Assembly (NCBI GenBank): GCA_030762895.1
Contig: CM061063.1
Coordinates: 102,322,210 to 102,386,209 of the forward strand
Length of the DNA: 64,000 nt
DNA from: Sophora flavescens
Lineage: Eukaryota > Streptophyta > Magnoliopsida > Fabales > Fabaceae
Reading direction: 5' to 3'
Each line of letters starts with the position of its first letter. Position 1 is the stretch's first letter. The position numbers and the translations under genes were made by a program. Positions 10,903 to 21,869 of this stretch are shown one piece after another. Below the pieces are notes generated by a model. It did no database searches and had not been told where the DNA came from. It was given only the letters and a program-made list of their open reading frames with translations.

Positions 10903-12325
10903 TGATGCGTATTTTTAAGAATAAAGGCAAGTGCACCTTGTCGCAAACAAGTAATACGGTGGTGAGACCGGTTATCGTATCCACAAGGATCGGTTGTCAA
11001 TTACCACTTCACAAACTCAACAACTATCTAGACTAAACTATGGTATGAGAGATCAAAACATAAAACAAAGCAATACAATATTTTTTGTCTTTTTGGACTT
11101 TTAACAAACACTTGGAGTGCAGAATTTATAAATGGATAGAATTGTCAGGTTTAGACTACACTAATCCTCCCTTGATTGCAATGAAATGGCTAACAACACA
11201 AGTCCTAATTCAATTATGCCAATCAAGTCTTTTCTAAAATACTCAAGCCTAATGTCTTAGGTGCATTGAGCCTAAAACCCCAAATTAAACCCTAATGTCT
11301 TAGGTGGATTAACCCGAGATTTTGCATTAAGTCAAGTCTTATAAGATTGCAAGCAGCCAACACCTATGTCTAGATTCTTGAACTACTTGGCATATGATTC
11401 ATGAGCATGCCTTAACATCAATCTGTCAATTGTCTATCAAAGCAACATATCATTCCTATGGGTAGCTAAGCCAAGGAAAGCATTAAGCACAGAATCACAT
11501 ACTCATAAAGAAATAGAAACTTGCATTAAAACAACCAAATCAAAATACAAACAAGTTCAGAAAAGCTACATCTAAACCCAACATTGGGGGAATTAGCTAC
11601 ACATGATAATGTCTACAAAAGAGAAAGAGAGAAGAGAGGAAGAAAACTCCATGACGAATCCTTCAATCTTCTTCCAATCCAAGAGCAGAGAAGATGTCAT
11701 CTTTAAGGTCCTAGCCTTCCCCCAGTCATCAGCCCTCTTTAGGGTTTCCAAGCCTCTGCAAAAAGTCCCTTTGTTCTGTCTGCTGTGCTCTTATTTATAG
11801 ATCAGTCGCGCGTCACGGCCGTGATGGCCATCACGGCCAGGCCGTGACGGATTCTGTTTCTGGAACTTCTGGCGATTTTTAGGCTCTCGCGTGGCGAGCC
11901 CCTTCTCTCGTCGCGAGCCCTCTGTTCATGGCCGTGATCTCCATCACGGCCAAGCCGTGATGGATTCTGACTTGTGATGGTTTTGGGTCACGGCCGTGAT
12001 GTACATCACGGCTAGGCCGTGACGAACTCGACTTGACCTTTTCGCCTTTTTCAGTTTTGCTCGATCATGGCCGTGATGGGCATCACGGCTAGGCCGTGAT
12101 GGGCTCTGTTTGGCTCATTTTCTTCACTTTTAAGGATCTAAATCATCCAAGCTTCATCATGGCCAAACCTTGGGCATTTAATCATGAATTCCTGCAAAAC
12201 AACACCACAACACCGCCTAACCCGTTCCAAGGTAAAAACTATTAAAATCAAACTAAAAATGCCTAAAATATATGCAAATGCATGCAGAAATGTACATGGA
12301 AAATGAGGTGAAATCACACTCATCA
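10903..12325 (-). repeat. Element I 5' LTR (1,423 bp)
   Basis: It pairs with 6987-8433. The palindromic GC island lies at about 11810-12110. It is followed by CACTA-1 coding sequence after the GAATG duplication. Confidence 0.95.
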
Positions 12326-14070
12326 GAATGCCGACGCCCCATCCAACACCAATGACACGGCCCGGGTGGTCTTGTTTACCGATGGCAGCAGCTAAGATAT
12401 CATCGCGTCCTCTAGGAACAAAGGTTCCTTGGGTTACCTGCTCGTCCAAGGCATCCTATCACATATAAAATATCAGGTCACATTACAATTCGGTAACAAT
12501 CTTAAAATGACAATTACAATTCAAACTATACTTACAATCTTCTCATCTACTTGGCGGGCCTCCTCAGATGTATATTGTCCCGTTTTTCTTTGTCGGACCC
12601 TCTTCCATTTACGATGGCGTGGGGGTGGAGGTGGATCAGCAACCTCTGGACGATTTTCAGCGTTAGGATCCGCCTGAGATGCTGCTTCCTGACGTGCTTT
12701 CTTGTCCTCTTCCACCATTATCTGACCAAGCTTTTTATATCCCCCACGAGACATGACATGGGGGTAGACATTCTTGCTTTGGTTTTCCTGCCCTTTTTTC
12801 CTCTTCTCCGGTTATAAATAGAAGACAATTAAATTACATAAGTAAATAAAATTAATGAAATTACATAAATTTAGAGACAAATCAAATAAGTTAACCTGAA
12901 AGTCAGGATCATGTCGGCTCTGAACAAAGCGATCCCACGTCGCCTGGTCAAGAAACGGGTACACCTCAAGTGGGTTCTTTTCACTTGTTGGATTGAATAC
13001 ATAGTACCTGCCCAGGTCAACCTTAAAAGCCCTCCAACGCTCACCAGCATACTTTTTTAAACGCTTCTTTGTATCCGTCGTATCCGGTATGTCAAAGGTG
13101 AGCTACATTAACACCAAAAGAATCAACGAATTATTATATGATATTAGTAAGATTAAAATAAAGTAGATACAGACAAACACAGGACGTAAAAGTATAGATA
13201 CCATAATACTCTCCCATATCTGATCCTTCACTCCCGCCGGTACATCTTTCCAATTATCAATGAGTATACTAGGCCTACTCCTAGTAAGGGTCGCCACAAA
13301 ACTGTTAAACTGCTCTGCCATTGGCCCAATAGGATTGAGGTTATTATCAAATTCTATTCTTATCCTTTGATTTGAACCACGGTTGGCAGTCAAATTCCTC
13401 ATTCGTGTGGCACGTCTACCCTTTCTACCCGTAAACGGGGTCTTCGACCAGCTACATGAAGGAGGGATATCCTCAGGATCAGCCATGTATACCTGTTTAA
13501 ACAAAAAAAAAACTTGTTAGTATGTCAGGATAAATATCAAACATAACTTATAAATATCGATCAACGTACGTAAACATAACTTATAAATATCAACGTAAAC
13601 ATATAATATGCCTTTAAACATAACTCAAACTAAACTTACTTTGTGGTCAATTAGTAAAGTTCTCCCATAACCCTTCTTGGTGATCATTACGAGTAGCATG
13701 TACATCATCCACTTCATTTTCCCCATTGAAATTAGGCACTCGTGTTGAGAAAGAAGGAGTATCAGAAATATCAAGAGTTGAACCTTGATTTCCCTCACTA
13801 CCATTATACATGTTTTTTCCCTGGAGAACCACTGACCACCTTTTGTTAGAAGGATCACGGATATAAAACACTTGTTTTTCTTGGGATGCCATGATGAAAG
13901 CCTCTTCTTTATTACCTACCTTATTAAGGTCCACCAATTTGAATCCTAACTCATCGGTTTGCACACCATTGTTACTATCGACCCACTGACATTTAAAAAC
14001 AGGTACTCTAAACTTCGTGTAATCAACCTCCCATATCTCTTCAATGATTCCAAAGTATGAAACGGATGCC

Positions 14071-15476
14071 TGATGAGTGTGATTACACCTCATATTTGCT
14101 TATCATATTGCATGCATTTTCATATAGCTTAGGCATATTTAATTTGATTTTTGTTAGTTTTTACCTTGGAACGGATAAGGCGGTTTTGTGGGGTTGTTTT
14201 GCAGGAATTAAGGATCAAAATGCTCAAGATTGACCATGATGAAGCTTGCATGAAGATGGGGCTTGAAAAGTGAAGAAAATGAGCCAAACAGAGCCCATCA
14301 CAGCCTAGCTGTGATGCCCATCACGGCCATGATCGAGCAAAACTGAAAAGAAAGAAGGCAAAAGTCAGAAGCTGTCAGGGCCAGGCCGTGATGGCCATCA
14401 GGACCAGGCCATGATGACCATCACGGCCATAACAGACCAACCAGTGAAGAATTTCCAAGGCAGAATCCGTCACGGCCATCACGGCCGTGACTCGCAATAT
14501 TTGGATCTGAACAAACTGAATTGATTTGAATTTGTGATTGATTGGGATTCAAACTTCCCTAATCTATAAATATAGAATCTAGGCAGAGACTCAAGGGACT
14601 TTTTGCTGCTACTCTTAGGCAAATTTTTAGGATCTCTCTTCTTCTTCTTCTTCTTCTTCTTCTTCTTCTTCTTCTTCTTCTTCTTCTTCTTCTCTTCTCT
14701 TCTCTTCTCTTAGATTTTATTTCATGTTGTTGTTAACCAAGCTTGTCATCACCATGACAATGCTTGAGTAGTAGCTTTATTTCTAGGGATTGGGGCGATG
14801 CCTAAGATCTGTTTTCATGTTATGAATTGATTTCAATTTCTTGTTAATTTCGATTTTGCTTTAGATCTGGTTTCTATTGTTTTAATTACTCGTAAATTCG
14901 GCGACCGCTTATTTGCGTGACGTAGATACCCTAAGGAGGAACCTAGTGGTGAACTTAGGTGTCGGGTCTATAGAATCAGACTTAGGACTTAAATCACGAG
15001 AGTTAGAAGCGGTCTTTCGAGGATTCACGAATTGTCACAAAACTTAAAGGGTCCGACTAAATTCAACTACCACGAGAGTAGGGGTTGGTTTAATCGGTCA
15101 CGGTTTTTGTAACCCGAGAGGGAGCATCAACTATTTGAGGATAAATTATCCTTCAAGGCAATTTTGATAATTAACAAGGGGTAGTCAATTTAGTAATATA
15201 AACAATATTGTTGGTAACCCAATTCCTAGGAATCCCTTTAGATCTGAAAAACCAAAAATTGATTTACTTTCTGTTTTACTTGATTGCATTCCTTATCTGA
15301 TTTTCTAAGTTATCTCTTATTCCAAAAATCAAAACTTTTTCAAAATCTTTTTTTATATAGTCCAGTTTTATCGGTTTAATAATTAGTTGTGAATTGAGAT
15401 CACGGTCTCTATGGGATCGATATCTTTTTATTACTTGGCGACGAATCCGGTACACTTGCCGGATCGCACGACATCA
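14071..15476 (+). repeat. Element II 5' LTR (1,406 bp)
   Basis: It runs TGATGAGTGTG to CGACATCA. It contains a palindromic GC island (14290-14500) and a (CTT)n microsatellite (14637-14692). Its right half differs completely from the LTRs of elements I and III, whereas its first 180 bp resembles element I. Confidence 0.95.
14637..14715. repeat. (CTT)n / CTTCT microsatellite in element II LTR
   Basis: About eighteen CTT units, then TCTTC-type units. This stretch lies in the part deleted from the 3' LTR. Confidence 0.9.
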
Positions 15477-15482
15477 AGTTTT

Positions 15483-15499
15483 TGGCGCCGTTGCCGGGG
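15483..15499 (+). other. Primer-binding site of element II (tRNA-Asp)
   Basis: TGGCGCCGTTGCCGGGG is complementary to the tRNA-Asp 3' end and lies 6 bp after the 5' LTR. Confidence 0.9.
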
Positions 15500-15641
15500 G
15501 TTGTGCTTTCTTGAATCTCAATTTAATTTTTCAATTGATTTTTCTGGACTTTTTATTTTTATTTAATTTTCATATATAAAAAAAAATTATCTCTTTTCCT
15601 TCTTCTTCTTGAGTATCTATCTCTCTGTATTTTTCTGTTTT

Positions 15642-17625
15642 ATGCAAAGATCCCTAAGTCTTGGAAACCTTATTGAAGTCGATCCCGAAATCGAAAGAAC
15701 CTTCCATAGACGTAGAAGACTACAAAAAGAGAGAGAGAGAGAGGTTGATTCCCATTCCACTCATGGCGAATCTACCGGATACTAAACCGTTGAAGGATTA
15801 CGCAGCCCCGAATGCGAGGGGTTTGCGAACTGGGATTGCTCGGCTAGAGATCGAGGCGGAGAACTACACTATACCGCCTATGCTAATTAACATGATTAGG
15901 CAGCATCAATTCAGAGGATTGCCCTCGGAGGACCCGACTGATCATGTGAAGACATTCCTGGAGTTCACCGACGCGATAAGGATTCAAGGTGCCTCGATCG
16001 ATGTTATACACTTAAGGTTATTCCCCTCCTCTCTGACTGGAAAAGCGAAAGCTTGGTTGAAACAAGTGCCCGCTAATACGTTGTCGACTTGGGACCAATT
16101 GGAGCAGGCATTCTTGGAGAAATTCTTCCATTCATCCAAGACGGCTTACCTACAAACCCAGATCACCGGCTTCTTCCAAAAAGACGGAGAATGCTTATCC
16201 GAAGCTTGGGATCGCTACAAGGGATTGCTGGAGTCTTGCCCACATCATGGACTCGAGAGGTGGTTATTAGTGCACACCTTCTACAACGTATTGGATTACT
16301 CTTCGAAGGTGTCACTTGATTCCGCAGCTGGTAAAGCCTTTATGAATAGGCCTCTGACTGAGGCATTCAACATCATTGAAAACGTGGCCACCAACTACCA
16401 CTAGTGGGGTTCAGAAAGAGGTAATAACCCGAAAAATATTTCGGGGGGTAAGTTTGAAATGAATAGCACTGATCTTATTATGTCTAAAATTGACTCACTG
16501 AATAAACGCTTTGATCAGCTTGAAAGGGCTAACGTGAGTTCAATAGGTGCTACTAACATTGTTTGTGAGATTTGTGGAATTCAGGGACATGACATAATGG
16601 AGTGCCCACGTAGCATTGCTCATGGATCCGGCGCTTCAAGGGAACAAGTGAACTCTTGTCACAACTTCTACGATACGAACCCGAAGTTGTCAAACTATGC
16701 TCCCCCAAATCCTTACAACCAAGGAAGGAAGAACAGCCCTTACCTCTCCTACGGAAACTACAGCAACACGCTGAACCATGAATTCCAAGAAGCCCAAGGT
16801 AATAGAAAACCCGCATCGGGGTATCCTCAGGTACAAAAGTCTAAACTTGAATCTCTTTTGGAAAGTTTTGTTGAAACTCAAACAAAACAAAATGAAGAGT
16901 TTAGGCAACAAGGTAGGGCAGTCAACGAGACGATAAAAGAGCTAGCATCTAAGGTAGATAACTTAACCATCCATAATAAGATGTTAGAAACTCAAATTAC
17001 CCAACAAGCCAGCACATACTCTAGACCTAAGGGTACGTTTATGGGACAACCCGAAGTTAATCCCAATGAACATTGTAATGCCATATACTTGAGGGATGAT
17101 AAGCTTGGGGTAGTTGAAAAGGATGTGGAATGTGGGGAGGACATGAGCGAAGATGAAGAGACAGAGCCAAAGTATGTCCCTCCACCACCTTACCAACCCC
17201 TGATACCTCTCCCACAAAGGTTGGTCAAGAGAAAGCAAGTAGAAATAGAAATTAAGAGCTTAATTGAGGAGCACAATGTCATGATGAAAACTAATATGCC
17301 TCATAAACTAAAAGATCCAGGTAGTTTCTCTATTGCTTGCTCAATTGGAGAGGTGAAAATAGACCAAGTCTTATGTGACTTAGGGGCTAGTGCGAGTTTG
17401 ATGCCGCTTACTATCTTTGAGAGGATGGGAACCAAGGAATTGAGTCCATCCAAATTCTCTTTACAATTTGCGGATGGCTCAACTAAAACTCTTGTAGGCA
17501 TACTAGAGAATGTTCCCATAAAGGTAGGGAAATTCTTCATCCCTACCGATTTCATGGTGTTGGATATGAACGAGAATTCTAAATTCCCTATCACTCTCGG
17601 AAGGTCGTTCTTGGCCACCGCTAGC
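15642..17625 (+). pseudogene. Athila-type gag with zinc knuckle and aspartic protease, lightly broken
   Basis: An ATG at 15642 opens a frame with VDPEIERTFHRRRRLQKE, which resembles Athila/Tat Gag N-termini. That frame ends soon after a (GA)n run (15728-15744), and the main Gag frame, with an ATG at 15763 (MANLPDTKPLKDYAAPN), is in another phase. Replication-slippage frameshift is the likely cause. The main frame shows the retrotransposon gag domain (LRLFPSSLTGKAKAWL, FLEKFF), an in-frame TAG at 16402-16404, then open frame again with a CX2CX4HX4C zinc knuckle (CEICGIQGHDIMEC, about 16567-16608). A retropepsin-like protease follows, with LCDLGASASLMP and ITLGRSFLATA (17370-17620). A frameshift near 17622 ends this frame. 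Confidence 0.85.
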
Positions 17626-18016
17626 TGGAGCGATAATAGACGTAAAGAATGGCAAACTCTCTCTGAATGTAGAGGAAGACAGGGTAGATTTTGAATTGAC
17701 TAACTCATATAACAACCCTCCTTTTGAGAGTCATGTGTGCAGGATCGATATAATGTCTCCAGAGGTGAAGGAAGAGCTCAACATGGAAGCGACTACGAAG
17801 CTTTGCAAGGAAAATGATGCACCAAATGGTGATGAAGTTGGAGTTGCTCATCATGTGGAAACAAAACTTCCGCCGGGAGGGAGTAAGGCCATGAAGCTCA
17901 GAGTGAAAAGATCAAAGCGGAAGCGCAATTGGTCATATGAACAAAATCGACTCTTTGAAGGACTCCCATGGAAGAGAGGTGTTCTTGCACTTCTAGGCCC
18001 AGCCGACCCCGGTTGA
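17626..18016 (+). CDS. Post-protease C-terminal segment of element II, unknown function
   Basis: In a frame different from the protease, coding continues with NGKLSLNVEEDRVDFELT, typical of the sequence after Athila protease. It then runs through a unique Lys/Arg-rich tail (KAMKLRVKRSKRKRNW) to the stop at 18016. Reverse transcriptase should follow in a full Athila element but is absent. The start is set by the frameshift near 17622 and is not a true initiation codon. The tail is not recognised and may be a basic nucleic-acid-binding extension. Confidence 0.55.
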
Positions 18017-18039
18017 TTGAAAGAAGCACGGTCAAGCTT

Positions 18040-18080
18040 AAGACCGTAAATAAGCGCTTCTTGGGAGGTAACCCAAGTTT
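18040..18080 (+). other. Conserved post-ORF hairpin of element II
   Basis: AAGCGCTTCTTGGGAGGTAACCCAA follows the last stop by about 30 bp. The TTGGG/CCCAA arms can pair. Close copies follow the ORFs of elements I and III. Confidence 0.6.
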
Positions 18081-18204
18081 TCTTTCCCTTTTCCATTCGT
18101 TTTTTTTATTTTGTTTTTGAATAATTTGAGAAGATAAGAAAAGATCACTAATTGATGACTTGCCAAGTATTTTCAGGTTAAGAAGGAAGGAAGAGCAAAA
18201 AGCT

Positions 18205-18480
18205 AAGGACTAATAAAGTCAGAAGTCATCACGTCCAGGCCATGACAGTGGTCACGGCCGTGATAAGCTAACCAAAGAAGACCAGAAAGGATCACGGCCC
18301 AGCCGTGATAAGCATCACGGGCGTGATGAGAAGGACCCTAAAGAACAGAGAGTATCACGGCCTAGTCGTGATGGAGGTCACGGTCGTGACAGGCCAGCTC
18401 CTATGGACCAGAATTGATCACGACCTTCCTGTGATGAGCATCACGGCCGTGACACATTTTCCAGCATCTCTTTGACTAGG
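18205..18480 (+). repeat. Internal palindromic GC island of element II
   Basis: About ten imperfect copies of ATCACGGCC...GGCCGTGAT-type inverted motifs at irregular 25-45 bp spacing. They are similar to those in the LTR but lie here in the internal region. Confidence 0.75.
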
Positions 18481-19586
18481 CATGTGAGCCAGCACCCGCT
18501 ACCACCTCGGTGATTTGTTCCATTTTTCTTCTCTCTCCGACTTGATTATTTACATTGGACAATGTAAGTTTTTAAGCTTGGGGTAGGGGTATTTTTGTAA
18601 ATTTTTGCATTTTTCATGTTGCATGTTGCATGTTGCATTCATATAGGCATAGTTTTGTATGATCACATGAATATATTACCCCTTGTTTAGATTATGCATC
18701 CAATTGTAAGAACTTGGTGCCAAATAAATTGAGATAGTGAAATTTTGAACCCAATTTTTTTTTTATTCTTGTGATAAGGCTAAAAATAAAAATTCTTGAA
18801 ATGATCTTTTAATAGTTGATAATTAGTATGTGGTTCCTTAGATTTGTGTTTCTCATTGATTTTAAACTACTAAATGTGAGATCTTTGGGCCAAAAAGGGG
18901 TACTCACTAAATCTACCCCATTCTTTGTGATTGAGTGTTTTATTCCTCTTGGATTGTATTCTCTAGAACTTAACTTGAAACCGTTTTGAAACTTAAAATT
19001 TTTTGAAAACATACTTGAAAATGATTGGGGCACTAGGTATTTTTCCGGCCTTCTGAGCTTTGATTGATTAAATGCTACCCCTTAGTTGTCCAATTCTGAG
19101 CTTGAAAGAATAAAATGCTTTTCTTGGTACCTTGAAATGCTTTGATGAATGATGCTTGGTATGTCACCTTTTAAAGTATTGCAAAAGTGTAAAAAGGTGG
19201 TTTGAAGAATAAATTGTGGGATGAGAAAGATAGAAAAATATTTCTCTTAAGCTGAAAATCTCCCCTTCTCCAAATAAATAAAATAAAATAAACAAAACAA
19301 AAAAAGGGGAGAAGGGGATGACAAAAAGAAAGTGAGAAATACAATAAAAAGAAAGAAAGAAAGGTGGAAAAATGAATCAAAGCCCAAAAAGGTGTTTTAG
19401 AAGGTGTCATGCTTTGCAATGTTTGATAATTTGTTTAGCCTTCTTGAATTTTCCTTTTCTTAATTTCCCCACCTAACAATTAATCCCATGGCCCCATTAC
19501 AACCAAAATAAAAGACCTCATGATTCTTATGTGTTTTCATTAATAAAGTAGAGATTTGGTTAATAGTCAAGCTTATGGTAGGGTAC
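18481..19586 (+). other. Element II 3' non-coding internal region
   Basis: Homologous to the 3' internal parts of elements I and III. The hairpin TTACATTGGACAATGTAA (18550-18567) is followed by AAGCTTGGGGTAGGGG (18573-18588). The region is interrupted by element III and continues at 24902-25171. No ORF is recognised. Confidence 0.7.
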
Positions 19587-21011
19587 TGATAGTGTGATTT
19601 TACATCATGTTTTCTGTACACTTTTGCATGCATTTTGCACATAGATTAGGCATTATTTATTTGATTTTAGTTAGATTTTCCCTTGGAACGGGTGAGGCGG
19701 TTTCTTGGTGTTGTTTTGCAGGAATTTAATGGAAAAATGCTCAGAATTAGCCTTGATGGAGCTTGGATGAAATAGAGCCTGAAAAGAGAAGAAATTGAGC
19801 CAAGCAGAATTCTGGAGATTCGCCCCACGAAACAGGATTCGCCTCGCGACCCTGAAAGCTGACTGTTCCAGCAGAATGTCATCTTTCTGGTTCGCCTCGC
19901 GAACCATGGCTCGCCTCGCGAGTCTGGAAAACCAGAAGCCATCACGCCCAGGCCCTGATGCTCCTCACGGGCGTATTTGAGAAGAACCTTTCAGTTTCGC
20001 GTCGCGAGCAACTCTCGCCTCACGAGAGTTCAATTCTCTGAAGCAGATTTTTAATATTCGCCTCGCGAGACATGTCTCGCCTCGCGAACGCGCGCAGAAC
20101 TGATTGGTATAAGTTGCTGTTTTAGGGCAGAAAATAGGGTTTTTTGGAGAGAGTTTTTGGTGGAGAGTTGGGGACTTGGAGGCTGCGGCTGCACTAGGGT
20201 TCCAACCCTAGTAGGGGATGTTTTCCTTGCTCTGGGAATGGAAGAAGATTGGAGGATTCTCCTATGAGTGTTCTTCATCTCTTCTCTCATTCTCTTTTGT
20301 ATTCTCATTTTTCATGAGTAGTTAAATCCCTATTGTTGGGGTTAGATGATTAGTTTTCTGAACTTGTTTGTATTTTGATTTGGTTGTTTTAATGCAAGTC
20401 TCTATTTCTTTTATGAGTATGTGATGCTGTGCTTAATGCTTTCCTTGGCTTAGCTACCCATAGGAATGATATGTTGCTTTGATAGACAATTGACAGATTG
20501 ATGTTAAGGCATGCTCATGAATCATATGCCAAGTAGTTCAAGAATCTAGACATAGGTGTTGACTGCTTGCAATCTTATAAGTCTTGACTTAATGCAAAAT
20601 CTCATGTTAATCCACCTAAGACATTAGGGTTTAATTTGGGGTTTTAGACTCATTGCACCTAAGACATTAGGCTTGAGTATTTTAGAAAAGACTTGATTGT
20701 CATTATTGAATTAGGACTTATGTTAGAAGCCATTTCATTGCAATTAAGGGAGGATTAGTGTAGTCTAACCCTGACAATCTTAATCGCATTTCTTTCGCCT
20801 TCCAAGTGTTCGATAAAATTCCCAAAAGACCAAAAATATTTTATTTCCTTATTTTATGATCTTTTCATACCATAGTTCAATCTATATAGTTGTTGAGTTT
20901 GTGAATTGGTAATTGGCAACCGATCCCTGTGGATACGATAACCGGTCTTACCACCGTATTACTTGTTTGCGACGAGGTGCACTTGCCTTTATTCTTAAAA
21001 ACCACGCATCA
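19587..21011 (+). repeat. Element III 5' LTR (1,425 bp)
   Basis: TGATAGTGTG to CGCATCA. Its GC island (19810-20095) is built from TCGCCTCGCGA-type motifs instead of CACGGCCGTG. The 3' half is clearly related to element I LTRs in reverse orientation. Confidence 0.95.
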
Positions 21012-21017
21012 AGTTTT

Positions 21018-21034
21018 TGGCGCCGTTGCCGGGG
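21018..21034 (+). other. Primer-binding site of element III (tRNA-Asp)
   Basis: TGGCGCCGTTGCCGGGG, 6 bp after the 5' LTR. The same site is used by elements I and II. Confidence 0.9.
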
Positions 21035-21181
21035 ATCGGCTTTGCCAATATCATTAGTAACAAATGAGACAACTAATTTAGACATTTTCTTAATTTTTAT
21101 TTCCTGTGTATATTTGATTTTTTTCTGTATATATTTGATCTTTTTGTTTTGAGTTCTGTTTTTGCAAGGTGGACGAAAGTC

Positions 21182-21855
21182 ATGGAAAATTTTTATTATC
21201 CACCTGATGAGGAAGCTTCTAGTCATATTTTGGAGGATAACTTGTGTTGGGAAGACGATATAAATTTTGAAGAATTCTTCGAGGAGTTTTCTCTATCTCA
21301 TAATATTCCATCACGAGTCGATCCTATGACTAGTGAGCTTATATATATATATACTCCAAGGAGGATTGGGAAACCTTTTTGTCATATTTACCACCTCCAC
21401 CACCGTGTATTGTGATTCCCATAGAGCCACATGAAGCAGAAGTTGAGCAGAATCTGGTTGTGGGAATGGATCAAATTGAAGATGAAGTGGTGATGGTGGA
21501 TGAGCCACAAGAAGAGGAAGTACCTTTCACAAGTCCTTGGGGAGGAACGAGTGAGAAGGCAGAGAATTTGGAAAGCATTCAATCCACCATGTATGCTAAG
21601 AAATCTGATATTACTGCATTAGAAAAATATGTTGGCTTGCATGCATGTGTGGACACTGGTAAGTTAGCCCCTTCCACTTGTCTGTCAAACTTCCTGGTGA
21701 AAATGCCATTTGACCTGCTAGGAAGTAAATGCATTATTATAGTTGAAGAGGTCAATGGTGCTTTCACACACTGGCTGGGTGGAGTGGAGGATAAAGTCAT
21801 ATTACTGCTACAATCTCCACTCCAGTTACCATTTGATCCGGGAGGAGGATCCTAG
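21182..21855 (+). pseudogene. Orphan ORF of element III, frameshifted
   Basis: The ATG at 21182 gives MENFYYPPDE, as in element I. A (TA)n run at about 21341-21353 is 2 bp longer than in element I and shifts the frame at SELIYIY. The original frame resumes as YLPPPPPCIVIPIEP (from about 21382) and continues to the stop at 21855, ending FDPGGGS. Compared with element I there are many substitutions and small in-frame indels. Conserved blocks are YVGLHACVD, GKLAPSTC, WLGG, KVILLLQS and PFDPGGGS. No known domain is recognised. Confidence 0.8.
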
Positions 21856-21869
21856 GACGCCAAGCTAGT

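Larger units (their letters stand above)
6987..12325 (-). mobile_element. Element I: non-autonomous LTR retrotransposon carrying an orphan ORF
   Basis: A complete 5,339-bp element. On the minus strand the 5' LTR is 10903-12325 and the 3' LTR is 6987-8433. Both run TGATGAGTGTG to CGCATCA on that strand, and the element is flanked by the 5-bp duplication GAATG (6982-6986 and 12326-12330). Next to the 5' LTR is a primer site complementary to tRNA-Asp. Next to the 3' LTR is the polypurine tract AAGCTTGGGGTGATT. The internal region (8434-10902) has no gag, protease, reverse transcriptase, RNase H or integrase, only one ORF of about 218 codons. The two LTRs differ by roughly twenty scattered changes plus a 24-bp tandem duplication in the 3' LTR. 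Confidence 0.95.
6474..13486 (-). pseudogene. CACTA-1 second gene (acidic, plant CACTA-associated protein), interrupted
   Basis: Exons with good GT-AG borders can be read: 13202-13486 (95 aa, starts MADPEDIPPS), 12896-13102 (69 aa, with KKYAGERWRAFKVDLGRYY), 12536-12805 (90 aa, with HVMSRGGYKKLGQ and a charged tail), and 12326-12455. The last exon is broken by element I and resumes at 6981. All borders are phase 0. The distal part contains a run of about 19 Asp from a GAT microsatellite and then CELYVDDHHDRRLVALG and ILWPRRLVSF, which match the downstream part of plant CACTA second-gene proteins. A frameshift follows the insertion point near 6940. The Ulp1-like C-terminal exons seen in CACTA-2 are missing because the element is truncated beyond 6474. 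Confidence 0.75.

Noticed and set aside
12138..12449. 103-codon minus-strand frame treated as one protein
   Set aside because: It is a chance fusion of CACTA-1 exon 4 with the start of element I LTR across the insertion point.
18205..18480. Regularly recurring CACGGCC/GGCCGTG motifs resembling a CRISPR array
   Set aside because: Repeats are imperfect, spacing is irregular, there are no cas genes, and the context is a plant LTR retrotransposon.
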